In this document: piece after piece, positions 8,757 through 17,826 of the stretch
Numbering within the stretch: position 1 is the stretch's first letter
Layout: each line of letters begins with the position of its first letter
Assembly (NCBI RefSeq): GCF_002304005.1
Contig: NZ_MRCQ01000002.1
Location: 62,001-126,000, forward strand
DNA length: 64,000 nt
Source: Flavobacterium sp. ACN6
Lineage (GTDB): Bacteria > Bacteroidota > Bacteroidia > Flavobacteriales > Flavobacteriaceae
Direction of reading: 5' to 3'
Program-made: the position numbers and the translations under genes
Notes under the pieces: model-generated
Seen by the model: the letters and a program-made list of their open reading frames with translations, nothing else
What the model was told of the DNA's origin: nothing
The model's database searches: none

Positions 8757-9018
8757 CATTCTTTTTTATTGCGAAAATAATCTACATCTAAACCCAACAG
8801 GTTTTATCCCGAGGCTTCGGGACTGTCGGGTTTGTATCTGTTATTCAACTATTAAACCTAAAAAAAGAAAGTAAAAACTGCCTAAACAATACATTTTTCA
8901 TTTGCTTCTTCACTCTTAAAACACAATAACAAATAACTGATAATCAATATTTTAAATCTCTTTACTTTTTACTTAAATCATCTTTCTACTCATTCTTTTC
9001 AAAAAAATTAAATAAACT

Positions 9019-9049
9019 TTTGGTTTTAATTATAATAAAATTAACTTTG
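9019..9049 (+). promoter_or_regulatory. Bacteroidota-type promoter of the SusC-SusD-sulfatase operon
   Basis: TTTG at 9019-9022, a 19-bp spacer, then TAACTTTG at 9042-9049 match the Bacteroidota housekeeping consensus (TTG, 19 bp, TAnnTTTG). Transcription would start near 9056. This leaves an untranslated leader of about 430 bases before the SusC start, long enough for regulation. It contains the cysteine-ended peptide frame. Confidence 0.75.
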
Positions 9050-9090
9050 TCTATAGGATTAGTAGAGTTTTAATCATAAAGAACTAAATT

Positions 9091-9177
9091 TTGAAAACAA
9101 CAGCTTACACATCGCATTACATTCTTCCTAAAAAATTCACCTATAACGCTTTTAGTTATATGTGTATCTGTTGTTAA
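9091..9177 (+). CDS. 28-residue leader peptide ending Cys-Ile-Cys-Cys
   Basis: A TTG-started frame 35 bases after the predicted transcription start encodes 28 residues, beginning MKTTAYTSHY and ending SYMCICC-stop. There is no in-frame ATG except the one five codons from the end, and a TAA stop lies two codons upstream of the TTG. The cluster of cysteine codons at the very end is what a ribosome-sensed attenuator needs: stalling at Cys codons would report low cysteinyl-tRNA. Polycysteine leader peptides are known ahead of sulfur assimilation genes in other bacteria. Here the downstream genes release sulfate from esters, so the logic fits. The peptide itself has no signal or membrane features. 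Start and function are inferred. Confidence 0.62.
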   Translation: MKTTAYTSHYILPKKFTYNAFSYMCICC

Positions 9178-9487
9178 AAATCCTTTTTTCAATTTTCGCT
9201 TTTAAGTCGAAAATAAAACCATAAACTATATTTCATATTGACAAATTAACGATTAATGCTTTATTGCATTAAGAGCACAAGTATGTCAAAATCAGAATAA
9301 ATAAAAAAAAGCAACAACTAAAACAAGACTAAAATGAAAATAATGCACTGCCCTACTCTTTTATAGTAAAAACCATTTCTGCGGCAACGGAAATGGCAAG
9401 ACTCAAAGAACATTTATCACTAAAAAAAGCCTTCGGAAATTGAAAAATCAATTTTTCGCATCGCTTATTATTTAAATCCAAAAAGTA
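9178..9487 (+). promoter_or_regulatory. Long 5' leader between the Cys peptide and SusC
   Basis: This 310-base stretch lies inside the predicted transcript. It contains a hairpin CCATTTC...GAAATGG (about 9373-9396) and a second arm pair TTGAAAAATCAATTTTTCG. There is no strong intrinsic terminator, so any attenuation would more likely use Rho or translation coupling. An unexplained frame at 9333-9443 encodes a protein-like sequence ending MARLKEHLSLKKAFGN without a good start codon. It could be a gene remnant or chance. Confidence 0.4.
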
Positions 9488-12400
9488 ATGAACAAGCAAT
9501 TACAAGCCTTATTGTGGATTTTCGTACTCTTAATTTCAATCGGAATTAAAGCGCAAAATACACAACCTTTAATTAATTCTACCTTAAACGGTACCGTTAT
9601 CGATCAGGTAACGAATCAGCCTCTTCCGGGAGTTTCAGTTCAAATCAAAGGAACTACTCACGGTGCAGTAACAGATTTAGACGGAAAATTCTATTTTCAA
9701 ACAGGTCAAAAATTCCCTTATACTTTAATCGTAAGTTATTTAGGATATGTTACAACCGAACATATTGCAACAAAAGATTTCGTTCAAATCTCTTTAAAAG
9801 AAGATGTTAAGGAATTAAATGAAATCGTAATTATCGGATACGGAAGTACTTCTAAAAAAGACTATACGGGAGCTGCAGAAACTGTAGCTCAAATGTCATT
9901 AAAAGCAACTCAGAAAACATTAGAAAGTTCGCTTCAAGGTTCTGTAGCGGGTGTAAACGTAACGCAGACTTCGGGCGCACCAGGCGCAGGAATGAGCATA
10001 CGTATTCGAGGCGGGAGTTCGATTCAAGGAGGAAATGAACCTTTGTATGTAATCGATGGTTTTCCTTTATACAATTCAGAGGTGACTTCGGGCGTTTTGA
10101 GCGGTACGCCGACAAATCCGCTTTCGACTATAAATCCAGCAGATATTGAATCGATTACAGTTTTAAAAGATGCTTCATCTACAGCAATTTATGGTTCAAG
10201 AGGAGCAAATGGTGTTGTAATTATTACAACCAAAAAAGGTTCCAACACTGCAGCAACTGTAAATTATGATTTTACAATTGGCCAGCAGGAAGTCCGCAAA
10301 AAAATTGATTTATTAGATGCTCAAGGTTTTTCAAGGTTAAGAAATGCGGCATTGTACGATTCGAATCCAACGGGAGGGACAAACCAATATCTGAGTGATG
10401 CGCAGATTGCTGCACTTGGCAAAGGAACTGACTGGCAGGATGCTGCGTTTCAAAAAGGATTAACGCAGAATCATCAGTTGAGTATTTCTGGCGGAAACAA
10501 TCAGACTAAATATGCTGTTTTTGGAAATTATTACAATCAGGAAGGAATTATTAAAAATACTGGTTTTGAGCGTTTCAGCGGACGAGTTAATTTAAATTCA
10601 AAAATAAGCAGTAAAGCAAGATTTGGTTTAAACTTAACCATTGCAGAAACGAAAGCAAAAGTAGCTCCAACGGGTTTGGTAACCGCTTTATTGAGCATGC
10701 CACCAACAGCAACTATTTATGAACCAGACGGAAGTTATACTTTAAGAAATCCGTTTGAGAATATCTTCGCCAACCCAATTGCAACTTTAAACGAACGTAA
10801 AAACCAATCGATTACCGATCGTATTTTGGGAACTATTTACGGCGAATATGATATTTTGAAAAATTTAGTTTTCAAAGTTTCTTTTGGAACTGATATGATT
10901 TTCAACAAAGAAAAAAGTTATCTGCCATCCACTATTTACGAAGGTTTGATTACCAATGGAGAAGGAAAAATTGGAAATGCAGAATCAAGAAGCTGGTTAA
11001 ACGAAAATACTTTAACGTACACTACTGTAATTGGCGAAAAACATCATTTGAATGCTTTGGCAGGTTACACACAGCAAAGTTCTACGAGAGAATACAATAA
11101 TGGAGGATCACAGCAATATGTAAATGATATTACTTCTTATTACAGTTTACAAAGTGGTAATATTGCTTTAATGCCTTCTTCTGGCGAAAGTACTTGGGCT
11201 TTAAATTCGTATTTATCAAGAGTCAATTACAATTACGATTCGAAATATTTCTTAACTGGAAGTATTAGAGCTGATGGTTCTTCCCGATTTGGAAAAGATA
11301 ATAAATGGGGTTATTTTCCTTCTGTAGCTGCCGCTTGGCAAATTAGCAATGAAGAGTTCTTCTCGCCAGTTAAAAATGTAATTAACAGCTTAAAAATTAG
11401 AAGCAGCTGGGGTGCAACCGGAAATCAGGAAATTGGAGAATACCAGTCTTTATCTACTTTAACAAGTGTAAAATATCTTTTTGGAGATCAAATTTATACT
11501 GGTTTTACGCCTACGCGAATTGCAAACGACAATTTAGGATGGGAGTTAACCAATCAGTTTGATGCAGGTGTTGACGTTGGATTTTTTGATGATAAATTGA
11601 ATTTAACTGTCGATGTATACCGCAAAACAACCAAAAATTTATTGTTAGATGTACAGCTTCCTTACACAACAGGATTTACTTCTTCTTTACAAAATTTCGG
11701 ATCTGTTCAAAATCAAGGTCTTGAACTTGGCTTAAATGCTTCTCTTGGAAATACGGCTTTTTCTTGGACATCAAACTTCAATATTGCCTTTAACCAAAAC
11801 AAAATTATTGCATTAGGAAATGGTGCCGAATTCTACACTTTTGGAAATTATATTTTAAAAGTTGGCGAATCTCTTGGTACTTTCTACGGAGCAGTTACAG
11901 ACGGAATTTTACAAACGGCAGATGTTGCCACAAAAGGAGTTTATACTGGAAATGCTGCACCAAAAGCAGGTGATCGTTTATACAAAGATATTAACGGCGA
12001 CGGCGCATTTACAACCGCAGCGGACAGAACAAGCATTGGCGATGCGCAACCTGATTTCGTTTTCGGATTCTCTAATAATTTTACTTACAGAGGTTTTGAA
12101 TTGGCCGTTTTAGTAAATGGTTCTGTTGGAAATAAAATCCTTAACGGAAACCTTCAGGCTTTGGAATTATACAACGGACAACAAAATGCTTCAACTTCTG
12201 CGTTGGATGCGTGGACACCAGAAAATCCGAGTAATACAACGCCGAGAGCAAAACTAGATCCTGCGCCTGTTTTCTCTAATCGTTTTGTAGAAGATGGTTC
12301 ATTTTTGAGATTAAAAAATATCACTTTAAGCTACAATCTTCCTAAGAAATTATCCGAAAAACTAAACTTAACGTCAGTAAAATTCCGTGTAATTGGAGAA

Positions 12401-12535
12401 AACTTATTGACTTGGACAAAATACACAGGTTACGATCCCGAAGTTACTAACGGAACTACTATTTCTCCAGGAACAGATACTGGAATCTATCCCGCTTCTA
12501 AAACAATTTCAGGCGGATTAAGCGTAACATTCTAA
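9488..12535 (+). CDS. SusC/RagA-family TonB-dependent outer-membrane transporter
   Basis: A 1015-residue SusC-type receptor. A signal peptide ends near IKAQ (residue 23). A carboxypeptidase-regulatory-like domain spans about 33-110 (NGTVIDQVTNQPLPGVSV, GKFYF). The TonB plug follows, with EIVIIGYGS, a GAPGAGMSIRIRGGSS block, PLYVIDGFP and LKDASSTAIYGSRGANGVV. The remainder is a 22-strand beta-barrel ending in the aromatic signal GLSVTF. It imports an oligomeric or bulky ligand across the outer membrane with TonB energy. The SusD partner starts ten bases after its stop. The sulfatase third in the operon suggests a sulfated ligand. Confidence 0.97.
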   Translation: MNKQLQALLWIFVLLISIGIKAQNTQPLINSTLNGTVIDQVTNQPLPGVSVQIKGTTHGAVTDLDGKFYFQTGQKFPYTLIVSYLGYVTTEHIATKDFVQISLKEDVKELNEIVIIGYGSTSKKDYTGAAETVAQMSLKATQKTLESSLQGSVAGVNVTQTSGAPGAGMSIRIRGGSSIQGGNEPLYVIDGFPLYNSEVTSGVLSGTPTNPLSTINPADIESITVLKDASSTAIYGSRGANGVVIITTKKGSNTAATVNYDFTIGQQEVRKKIDLLDAQGFSRLRNAALYDSNPTGGTNQYLSDAQIAALGKGTDWQDAAFQKGLTQNHQLSISGGNNQTKYAVFGNYYNQEGIIKNTGFERFSGRVNLNSKISSKARFGLNLTIAETKAKVAPTGLVTALLSMPPTATIYEPDGSYTLRNPFENIFANPIATLNERKNQSITDRILGTIYGEYDILKNLVFKVSFGTDMIFNKEKSYLPSTIYEGLITNGEGKIGNAESRSWLNENTLTYTTVIGEKHHLNALAGYTQQSSTREYNNGGSQQYVNDITSYYSLQSGNIALMPSSGESTWALNSYLSRVNYNYDSKYFLTGSIRADGSSRFGKDNKWGYFPSVAAAWQISNEEFFSPVKNVINSLKIRSSWGATGNQEIGEYQSLSTLTSVKYLFGDQIYTGFTPTRIANDNLGWELTNQFDAGVDVGFFDDKLNLTVDVYRKTTKNLLLDVQLPYTTGFTSSLQNFGSVQNQGLELGLNASLGNTAFSWTSNFNIAFNQNKIIALGNGAEFYTFGNYILKVGESLGTFYGAVTDGILQTADVATKGVYTGNAAPKAGDRLYKDINGDGAFTTAADRTSIGDAQPDFVFGFSNNFTYRGFELAVLVNGSVGNKILNGNLQALELYNGQQNASTSALDAWTPENPSNTTPRAKLDPAPVFSNRFVEDGSFLRLKNITLSYNLPKKLSEKLNLTSVKFRVIGENLLTWTKYTGYDPEVTNGTTISPGTDTGIYPASKTISGGLSVTF

Positions 12536-12545
12536 AAGATTTATC

Positions 12546-13991
12546 ATGAAAAAGACCATTATATTCAGTTTAGCCGCACTTTTTTTAATAAGTGCCTGCA
12601 ATCCGTTGGACGAAGATCCGAAAGCCTTTATTTCGTCTAATAATTTTTATAAAACTACCGAAGATGCAGATGCTGCGGTTATCGCCATTCATAATGCGAT
12701 CAACAGTTCTACGCATACATTATACAATCGATTGATTCAGATTGCAACCGAAATGGCAACTGACGACTACGAAGCGGGTCCAAGAGCTAGAAATGCTCAT
12801 GTTAGAGCATTATCCAATTTAACGCATGACGCTTCAAACGATCGTATGATCGAGTTATGGAGACAAAGTTATGATGGGATCAACAGAGCCAATGTGGCGA
12901 TTGATAACATCACTAAAAACCCGAATCTTACTACTCAGAAGGACAAAGATTTAATTAATGAAGCAAAATTTTTAAGAGCGCTTTTATACTTTAATTTAGT
13001 TCGATGGTTTGGAGATGTTCCGTTGGTTTTACACGAAACGACCGTTTTAAATCCAGATGCCATAAACGTAAGCAATACTCCAGAAGTTGAAGTTTACACT
13101 CAAATTGAAAATGATCTAATTGATGCAGAAGCACTTCCTGTTGTACAGCAAAATAAAGGTCGTGTAACGGCGGGCGCAGCAAAAAGTATTTTAGCGAAAG
13201 TATATTTAACCGAAAAGAAATGGCAGAAAGCAGCAGAAAAGAGTAAAGAAATCATTGATAGTAAGGTTTATGATTTATTTGAAAATTATGCTGATGTCTT
13301 TAATGTTGCCTCCAAAAACGGAAAAGAACATATTTTTTCAGCGCAGTTTAAAGGTTTAACTAACTGGAACGGAAACATGCTAGCTTCTACAGCTGCGCCA
13401 ACATCGGTTCCTGGAATTGCTGGCGATCAGGCAGATGCATTACACAAAGAAGGCGGCCTTTTTGAAGCTTTCGCGGAAACTGATAAAAGAAAATACATCA
13501 CTTTTGCAGTAGAATTTGTGAGTCCAACCGATGGAAAAACCTATAAAGTAACACCGCATTTTAATAAATATTTTGATCCTGCAACTCCTACTTCGCCTGG
13601 TCAGTCTTCTAAAAATACACCAATTATAAGATTTGCTGAAGTATTACTGATTTATGCTGAAGCTATAAATGAACAAGGCGGACCAACTCCAGAAGCTTAT
13701 GCAGCAGTTGACCGCGTGAGAACGAGAGCTGGAATTGCATTATTAGCAGATACTGCTCCGGCTTTAAGTCAAGACGCTTTTAGAGAAGCCGTTTTTGAAG
13801 AAAGACGAAAAGAATTGGTTTACGAATATCAGCGTTGGTTTGATTTGGCAAGAAGAGGGCCTGATTATTTTGTAGCAAAACTAAAAGCCGCAGGAAAAAC
13901 AAATGCACAGCCAAAACACGTTCACTTTCCTATTCCGCAGCGAGAATTGGATTTGAATCCGAATTTGAAACAAGTTCCGGCTTGGAGATAA
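12546..13991 (+). CDS. SusD/RagB-family outer-membrane lipoprotein
   Basis: A 481-residue SusD partner of the preceding SusC. A lipoprotein signal ends LFLISAC, giving lipidation at Cys18. The TPR-like SusD core contains RANVAIDNI, EAKFLRALLYFNLVRWFGDVP (an early RagB hallmark), GAAKSILAKVYL and a C-terminal block with PIIRFAEVLLIYAEA, NEQGGPTPEA, EERRKELVYEYQRWFDL and HFPIPQREL. It is about the usual size. It is related to the partial SusD at the left edge but not a duplicate. The ten-base gap to SusC shows co-transcription. Confidence 0.97.
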   Translation: MKKTIIFSLAALFLISACNPLDEDPKAFISSNNFYKTTEDADAAVIAIHNAINSSTHTLYNRLIQIATEMATDDYEAGPRARNAHVRALSNLTHDASNDRMIELWRQSYDGINRANVAIDNITKNPNLTTQKDKDLINEAKFLRALLYFNLVRWFGDVPLVLHETTVLNPDAINVSNTPEVEVYTQIENDLIDAEALPVVQQNKGRVTAGAAKSILAKVYLTEKKWQKAAEKSKEIIDSKVYDLFENYADVFNVASKNGKEHIFSAQFKGLTNWNGNMLASTAAPTSVPGIAGDQADALHKEGGLFEAFAETDKRKYITFAVEFVSPTDGKTYKVTPHFNKYFDPATPTSPGQSSKNTPIIRFAEVLLIYAEAINEQGGPTPEAYAAVDRVRTRAGIALLADTAPALSQDAFREAVFEERRKELVYEYQRWFDLARRGPDYFVAKLKAAGKTNAQPKHVHFPIPQRELDLNPNLKQVPAWR

Positions 13992-14201
13992 ATTTTTATT
14001 AAACGCATAGAGACATAGTTTTTAATGCTACATAAAAGGCGTTTCACTTGCTGGAATAAACATAGTTTTTGATTGATAAAAACTACGTGTTGAGAAATGT
14101 ATTTCTCTTCTATAGTCTCTTCAAAAGAAAAAAATCTATGTTTCTCTGTGTTAGGAAAATTTAAAAAATTTAAAAATATACTAACAGTAAATTATTATAA
14201 A

Positions 14202-15854
14202 ATGAATAAAAGAATAAACATTTTATTTTCTGTCTTATTGACGGGAATAATTGGTTCTTATGAAACCGAAGCCCAAACAGACTCTTCTAAACCCAACGTA
14301 ATTTTGATTATGGTTGATGATATGGGCTATTCGGATTTAGGAAATTATGGATCTGAAATTAAAACGCCAAATCTAGATCGCTTAGCGAAAGAAGGAACAC
14401 GTCTTCGCGAATTTTACAACAACTCGATTTGCGCGCCTACAAGAGCTTCTTTATTAACGGGTCAATATCAGCACAAAGCGGGAGTGGGTTATTTTGATGT
14501 GAATTTGGGTTTACCTGCCTATCAAGGATATTTAAACAAAGAATCTTTGACATTAGGTGAAGTTTTCCGTTCTGGAGGTTACAGCACCTTAATGTCTGGA
14601 AAATGGCACGTAGGTTCTGAAGATCAAGCACAATGGCCGAACCAAAGAGGTTTTGACAAGTTTTACGGAATTTTAAAAGGTGCAGCCAATTATTTTGACA
14701 CAAAACCGCTTCCTTTTGGAAAAACGGCTTATCCTGTAAAAATGATCCGCAATAATGAGGAGCTTCATCCAAAAGATGATTCGTATTATTTTACAGATGA
14801 AATCGGAAATAATGCCGTTACTTTCTTAGACGAACAAAATAAAGAAAACAAACCTTTCTTTTTATATCTGGCATTTACTGCGCCACACTGGCCATTGCAG
14901 GCAAAACCAGTTGATATTGCAAAATACAGAGGTAAATTTGATGAAGGCTGGGATGCTTTAAGAGAAAAAAGAATTAAAAAATTAAGAGAAAACGGAATTA
15001 TACTTCCTAACCAAACTATTGCGCCTCGCGATCCAGAAGTTCCAGAATGGGATAAATTAACGTATGATGAAAAGCAATTCTGGAAAGCTAAAATGGAAGT
15101 TTACGCTGCAATGGTAGACAACATGGATCAAAATGTGGGTAAAGTTTTAGACAAATTAAAAGCTTTGAAAAAAGACAAAAACACACTAATCATTTTTATT
15201 GCAGATAATGGTGCTCAAGGCGGTTTCAATACTTATAATCCGTTAAAAAGAGGTTTAGTTCGCAACGAAGGACCAATTGGAACTTCTGGATCTTTTGATT
15301 ACCAAGAACAAAACTGGGCTTATTTATCGAATACACCGCTGCAGGATTATAAAAATAATATGCACGAAGGCGGTTTTAGTTCTCCATTTATTGCTTGGTA
15401 TCCATCAAAAATTAAAGCTGGACGTATTGATAAAGGAACTGGACATATTATTGACCTTGCTCCTACTTTCTACGATTTGGCAGGAATTGAATATCCGAAA
15501 AACCTAAACGGTGTAAATTCTAATCCGCTTCCAGGGAAAAGTTTACTTCCAGTATTGTTTGAGAATGCTTCTGAAGTAAACAGAGGTGCGCCATTATTCT
15601 GGGAAAGAGCTGGAAACAGAGCCGTTAGAGAAGGAAAATGGAAATTGGTTTCAATCTATCCATCGTATCAATGGGAACTTTACAATCTGGAAGCAGACCG
15701 TGGTGAAACGACAAACGTTGCAGCGCAGAATCCAGGAATTGTAAATGATCTTTCTGCAAAATATTTTGACTGGGCAGATAAAACTGGAGTTGTAGAATAC
15801 AGCAAATTCAAACAAAAAAATGAATTGATTCCCGGTGCTGCCGCAAAGAAATAA
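14202..15854 (+). CDS. Secreted arylsulfatase (type I), third gene of the SusCD operon
   Basis: A 550-residue sulfatase. The start at MNKRINILF is preferred over an upstream in-frame ATG 35 codons earlier because it begins a normal signal peptide (about residues 5-25, ending TEAQ). Metal-binding Asp39-Asp40 lie in IMVDDMGYSD, the site CAPTR at 77-81 supplies the Cys for formylglycine, and SGKWHVGS and FIADNGAQGG are further conserved blocks. The C-terminal subdomain includes WKLVSIYPSYQWELYNLE. It resembles arylsulfatase A-type enzymes and the 880 sulfatase in layout. It follows SusD after 210 bp with no clear terminator and is followed by two strong hairpins, so it probably ends the operon. 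Confidence 0.95.
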   Translation: MNKRINILFSVLLTGIIGSYETEAQTDSSKPNVILIMVDDMGYSDLGNYGSEIKTPNLDRLAKEGTRLREFYNNSICAPTRASLLTGQYQHKAGVGYFDVNLGLPAYQGYLNKESLTLGEVFRSGGYSTLMSGKWHVGSEDQAQWPNQRGFDKFYGILKGAANYFDTKPLPFGKTAYPVKMIRNNEELHPKDDSYYFTDEIGNNAVTFLDEQNKENKPFFLYLAFTAPHWPLQAKPVDIAKYRGKFDEGWDALREKRIKKLRENGIILPNQTIAPRDPEVPEWDKLTYDEKQFWKAKMEVYAAMVDNMDQNVGKVLDKLKALKKDKNTLIIFIADNGAQGGFNTYNPLKRGLVRNEGPIGTSGSFDYQEQNWAYLSNTPLQDYKNNMHEGGFSSPFIAWYPSKIKAGRIDKGTGHIIDLAPTFYDLAGIEYPKNLNGVNSNPLPGKSLLPVLFENASEVNRGAPLFWERAGNRAVREGKWKLVSIYPSYQWELYNLEADRGETTNVAAQNPGIVNDLSAKYFDWADKTGVVEYSKFKQKNELIPGAAAKK

Positions 15855-15886
15855 TTACTTTTTTTGATATTTTTAGTAATTATAAC

Positions 15887-15919
15887 AAAAAGCGATTGTT
15901 GTTATAGCATTCGCTTTTT
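15887..15919 (+). terminator. Hairpin after the sulfatase operon
   Basis: A 9-bp stem AAAAAGCGA/TCGCTTTTT with a 15-base loop lies 33 bases after the sulfatase stop. The 3' arm ends in T's, as in an intrinsic terminator. Confidence 0.6.
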
Positions 15920-15941
15920 AAATAAAAAAAAGGTGTACAAA

Positions 15942-15980
15942 AAAATAGGCTGTCTCAAATTAGGACAGCCTATTTTATTT
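15942..15980. terminator. Strong bidirectional hairpin
   Basis: A perfect 13-bp stem AAAATAGGCTGTC/GACAGCCTATTTT with an 8-9 base loop and T-rich flank on one side, A-rich on the other. It would terminate transcription from either direction and closes the sulfatase region. Confidence 0.7.
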
Positions 15981-16000
15981 GATTGCAATTAATATCTAAA

Positions 16001-16220
16001 CTCCAGCGGAGCAAAATATTTATAGCTCAAAAATAATAACAATGTTTAAAGCTCCAGCGGAGCAAAATATTTATAGCTCAAAAATATTAACAATGTTTAA
16101 AGCTCCAGCGGAGCCAAATATTTATAGCTCAAAATATTCACAATGTTTAAAGCTCTATCGGAGCAAAATATCTATAGCTCAAAAAACATCTACAATTTGT
16201 AAAGCTCCAGCGGAGCGATA
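16001..16220. repeat. Tandem ~51-bp repeat, about 4.3 copies, each with a GCTCCAGCGGAGC hairpin
   Basis: Units begin at 16001, 16052, 16103, 16153 and 16205 (periods 51, 51, 50, 52). Each starts CTCCAGCGGAGCAAAATATT or a close variant and continues TATAGCTCAAAAAT, AACAATGTTTAAAG. CTCC-AGC-GGAG is self-complementary, and copy 4 has changed to CTCTATCGGAG. An open frame crosses part of the array only because the units lack stops; it is not a gene. The following 100 bases to 16320 contain more short palindromes (GCCTCTCTGAGGC, GTTCCTATGGGAC). Confidence 0.8.
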
Positions 16221-16350
16221 TTCTTTTTATATTTCGCCTCTCTGAGGCTCCTTGATCGCAAATAAATTAGCTCTATAAATATGACGTTCCTATGGGACTG
16301 ACATACTCGAAACGTATAACTCGAATTATTTTTTTATCCTAAAATAAAAA

Positions 16351-17604
16351 TTAGTTTCTAAACTCGTTTAATGATTTCTCAATAATCTGAAGGCATTCAT
16401 TAATTTGATCTTCTGTCATTACCAAAGGCGGTGCTAATCTAATTTTATTTCCGTGCGTTGGTTTTGCTAATAATCCGTTGTCTCTAAATTTTAGGCAGAT
16501 TTCCCAAGCCAGATCAGAATCTTCATCGGTATTGATTACAATTGCATTCAAAAGTCCTTTTCCACGAACCAGTGTAACTAAATTATTTCTTTCAGCGATT
16601 TTATTCAATCCATCTCTTAAGATAATTCCAAGACGTTCTGCATTTTCAGCTAGTTTTTCATCTTTAACTACGTCCAGCGCTGCAATTGCAACTGCGGCCG
16701 CAACAGGATTTCCTCCAAAAGTAGATCCGTGTTGTCCTGGTTTAATGACATTCATAATTTCATCATTACACAAAACAGCCGAAACTGGATAAACTCCGCC
16801 CGAAATTGCTTTTCCTAAAATTAAAATATCAGGCTGTACATTTTCGTGATGAACCGCCAATAACTTTCCTGTACGCGCAATTCCAGTTTGAACCTCATCT
16901 GCAATAAAAAGTACATTGTGTTGTTCGCAAAGTGCTTTTGCTTTCGCTAAATATCCTTCAGAAGGAACATAAACTCCTGCTTCACCCTGAATAGGTTCTA
17001 CCAAAAATCCAGCAATATTTTTAGATGAATTTAAAGCTTTTTCAAGGGCTTCAAGATTATTGTATTCAATTTTTATAAAACCATCTGTAAAAGGTCCGAA
17101 GTTTTTACGAGCTGTTTCGTCATTAGAGAAAGAGATAATAGTAGTTGTTCTTCCATGAAAATTATTCTCGCACACAATAACCTGCGCTTGATTTTCAGGA
17201 ATTCCTTTTACTTCATACGCCCATTTTCTACACACTTTAAGAGCCGTTTCAACTGCTTCAGCACCTGTATTCATTGGAAGAACTTTATCAAAACCAAAAT
17301 ATTTGGTTACATATTCTTCGTAATTTCCTAATTTATCATTGTAAAAAGCACGAGAAGTCAAAGTCAGTTTTTGTGCTTGTTCTACCATTGCATTTACAAT
17401 TTTAGGATGGCAATGACCTTGATTTACTGCAGAGTAAGCCGACAAAAAGTCATAATATTTTTTTCCATCAACATCCCAAACATATACTCCTTCTCCACGT
17501 TCTAAAACTACTGGAAGCGGATGGTAATTGTGAGCTCCATATTTATTCTCTTTTTCAATCAAAATTTCTGATTTTGACGAAAGCGCTTTTTCTGTACTTA
17601 TCAT
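16351..17604 (-). CDS. rocD: Ornithine aminotransferase
   Basis: A 417-residue class-III PLP aminotransferase that converts ornithine and 2-oxoglutarate to glutamate-semialdehyde and glutamate, linking arginine catabolism to proline and glutamate. Family blocks include the N-terminal [56 protein letters not shown], the PLP-pocket Asp236 in IADEVQTG, the Schiff-base Lys265 in LGKAISGG, and HGSTFGGNP. Length matches the family. It is divergently oriented from an Lrp/AsnC regulator across a 222-bp AT-rich spacer with a symmetric operator-like site. Its downstream end faces the tandem repeat array. Confidence 0.96.
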   Translation of the reverse strand: MISTEKALSSKSEILIEKENKYGAHNYHPLPVVLERGEGVYVWDVDGKKYYDFLSAYSAVNQGHCHPKIVNAMVEQAQKLTLTSRAFYNDKLGNYEEYVTKYFGFDKVLPMNTGAEAVETALKVCRKWAYEVKGIPENQAQVIVCENNFHGRTTTIISFSNDETARKNFGPFTDGFIKIEYNNLEALEKALNSSKNIAGFLVEPIQGEAGVYVPSEGYLAKAKALCEQHNVLFIADEVQTGIARTGKLLAVHHENVQPDILILGKAISGGVYPVSAVLCNDEIMNVIKPGQHGSTFGGNPVAAAVAIAALDVVKDEKLAENAERLGIILRDGLNKIAERNNLVTLVRGKGLLNAIVINTDEDSDLAWEICLKFRDNGLLAKPTHGNKIRLAPPLVMTEDQINECLQIIEKSLNEFRN

Positions 17605-17666
17605 AATCTGCTTTTTATTTCAACAAAAATATTAAAAATTAATTAATTATCATGTTTAAAATCATA

Positions 17667-17700
17667 TTTTGACTTAAAAATAACAAAAAATAAGTCAAAA
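17667..17700. promoter_or_regulatory. Inverted repeat between rocD and the Lrp-type regulator
   Basis: TTTTGACTTA (17667-17676) and TAAGTCAAAA (17691-17700) form a perfect 10-bp inverted repeat separated by 14 bases of A-rich DNA. Its central position in the divergent spacer makes it the best candidate binding site for the adjacent Lrp/AsnC protein, controlling rocD and perhaps itself. Confidence 0.55.
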
Positions 17701-17826
17701 ATTATACTTTAAGCCTCATAAAAAGCTATATTTATTTTAAACAGAATTATATTTTTAACCTTTTTATTAAAAAAAAGAGTTACTTTTATGAATACCAAAA
17801 AACAAATATTTAAACGATTTTATTGA

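Noticed and set aside
14097..14201. Upstream start for the third sulfatase
   Set aside because: The extra 35 residues are not a signal peptide and are unlike the family. The internal Met starts a normal signal peptide.
16001..16220. CRISPR-like array
   Set aside because: Units of about 51 bp follow each other directly and are similar across their whole length. There are no unique spacers and no cas genes.
16042..16245. 67-residue open frame
   Set aside because: It is the translation of the tandem repeat (repeated MFKAPAE and NIYSSK words) and has no independent coding evidence.
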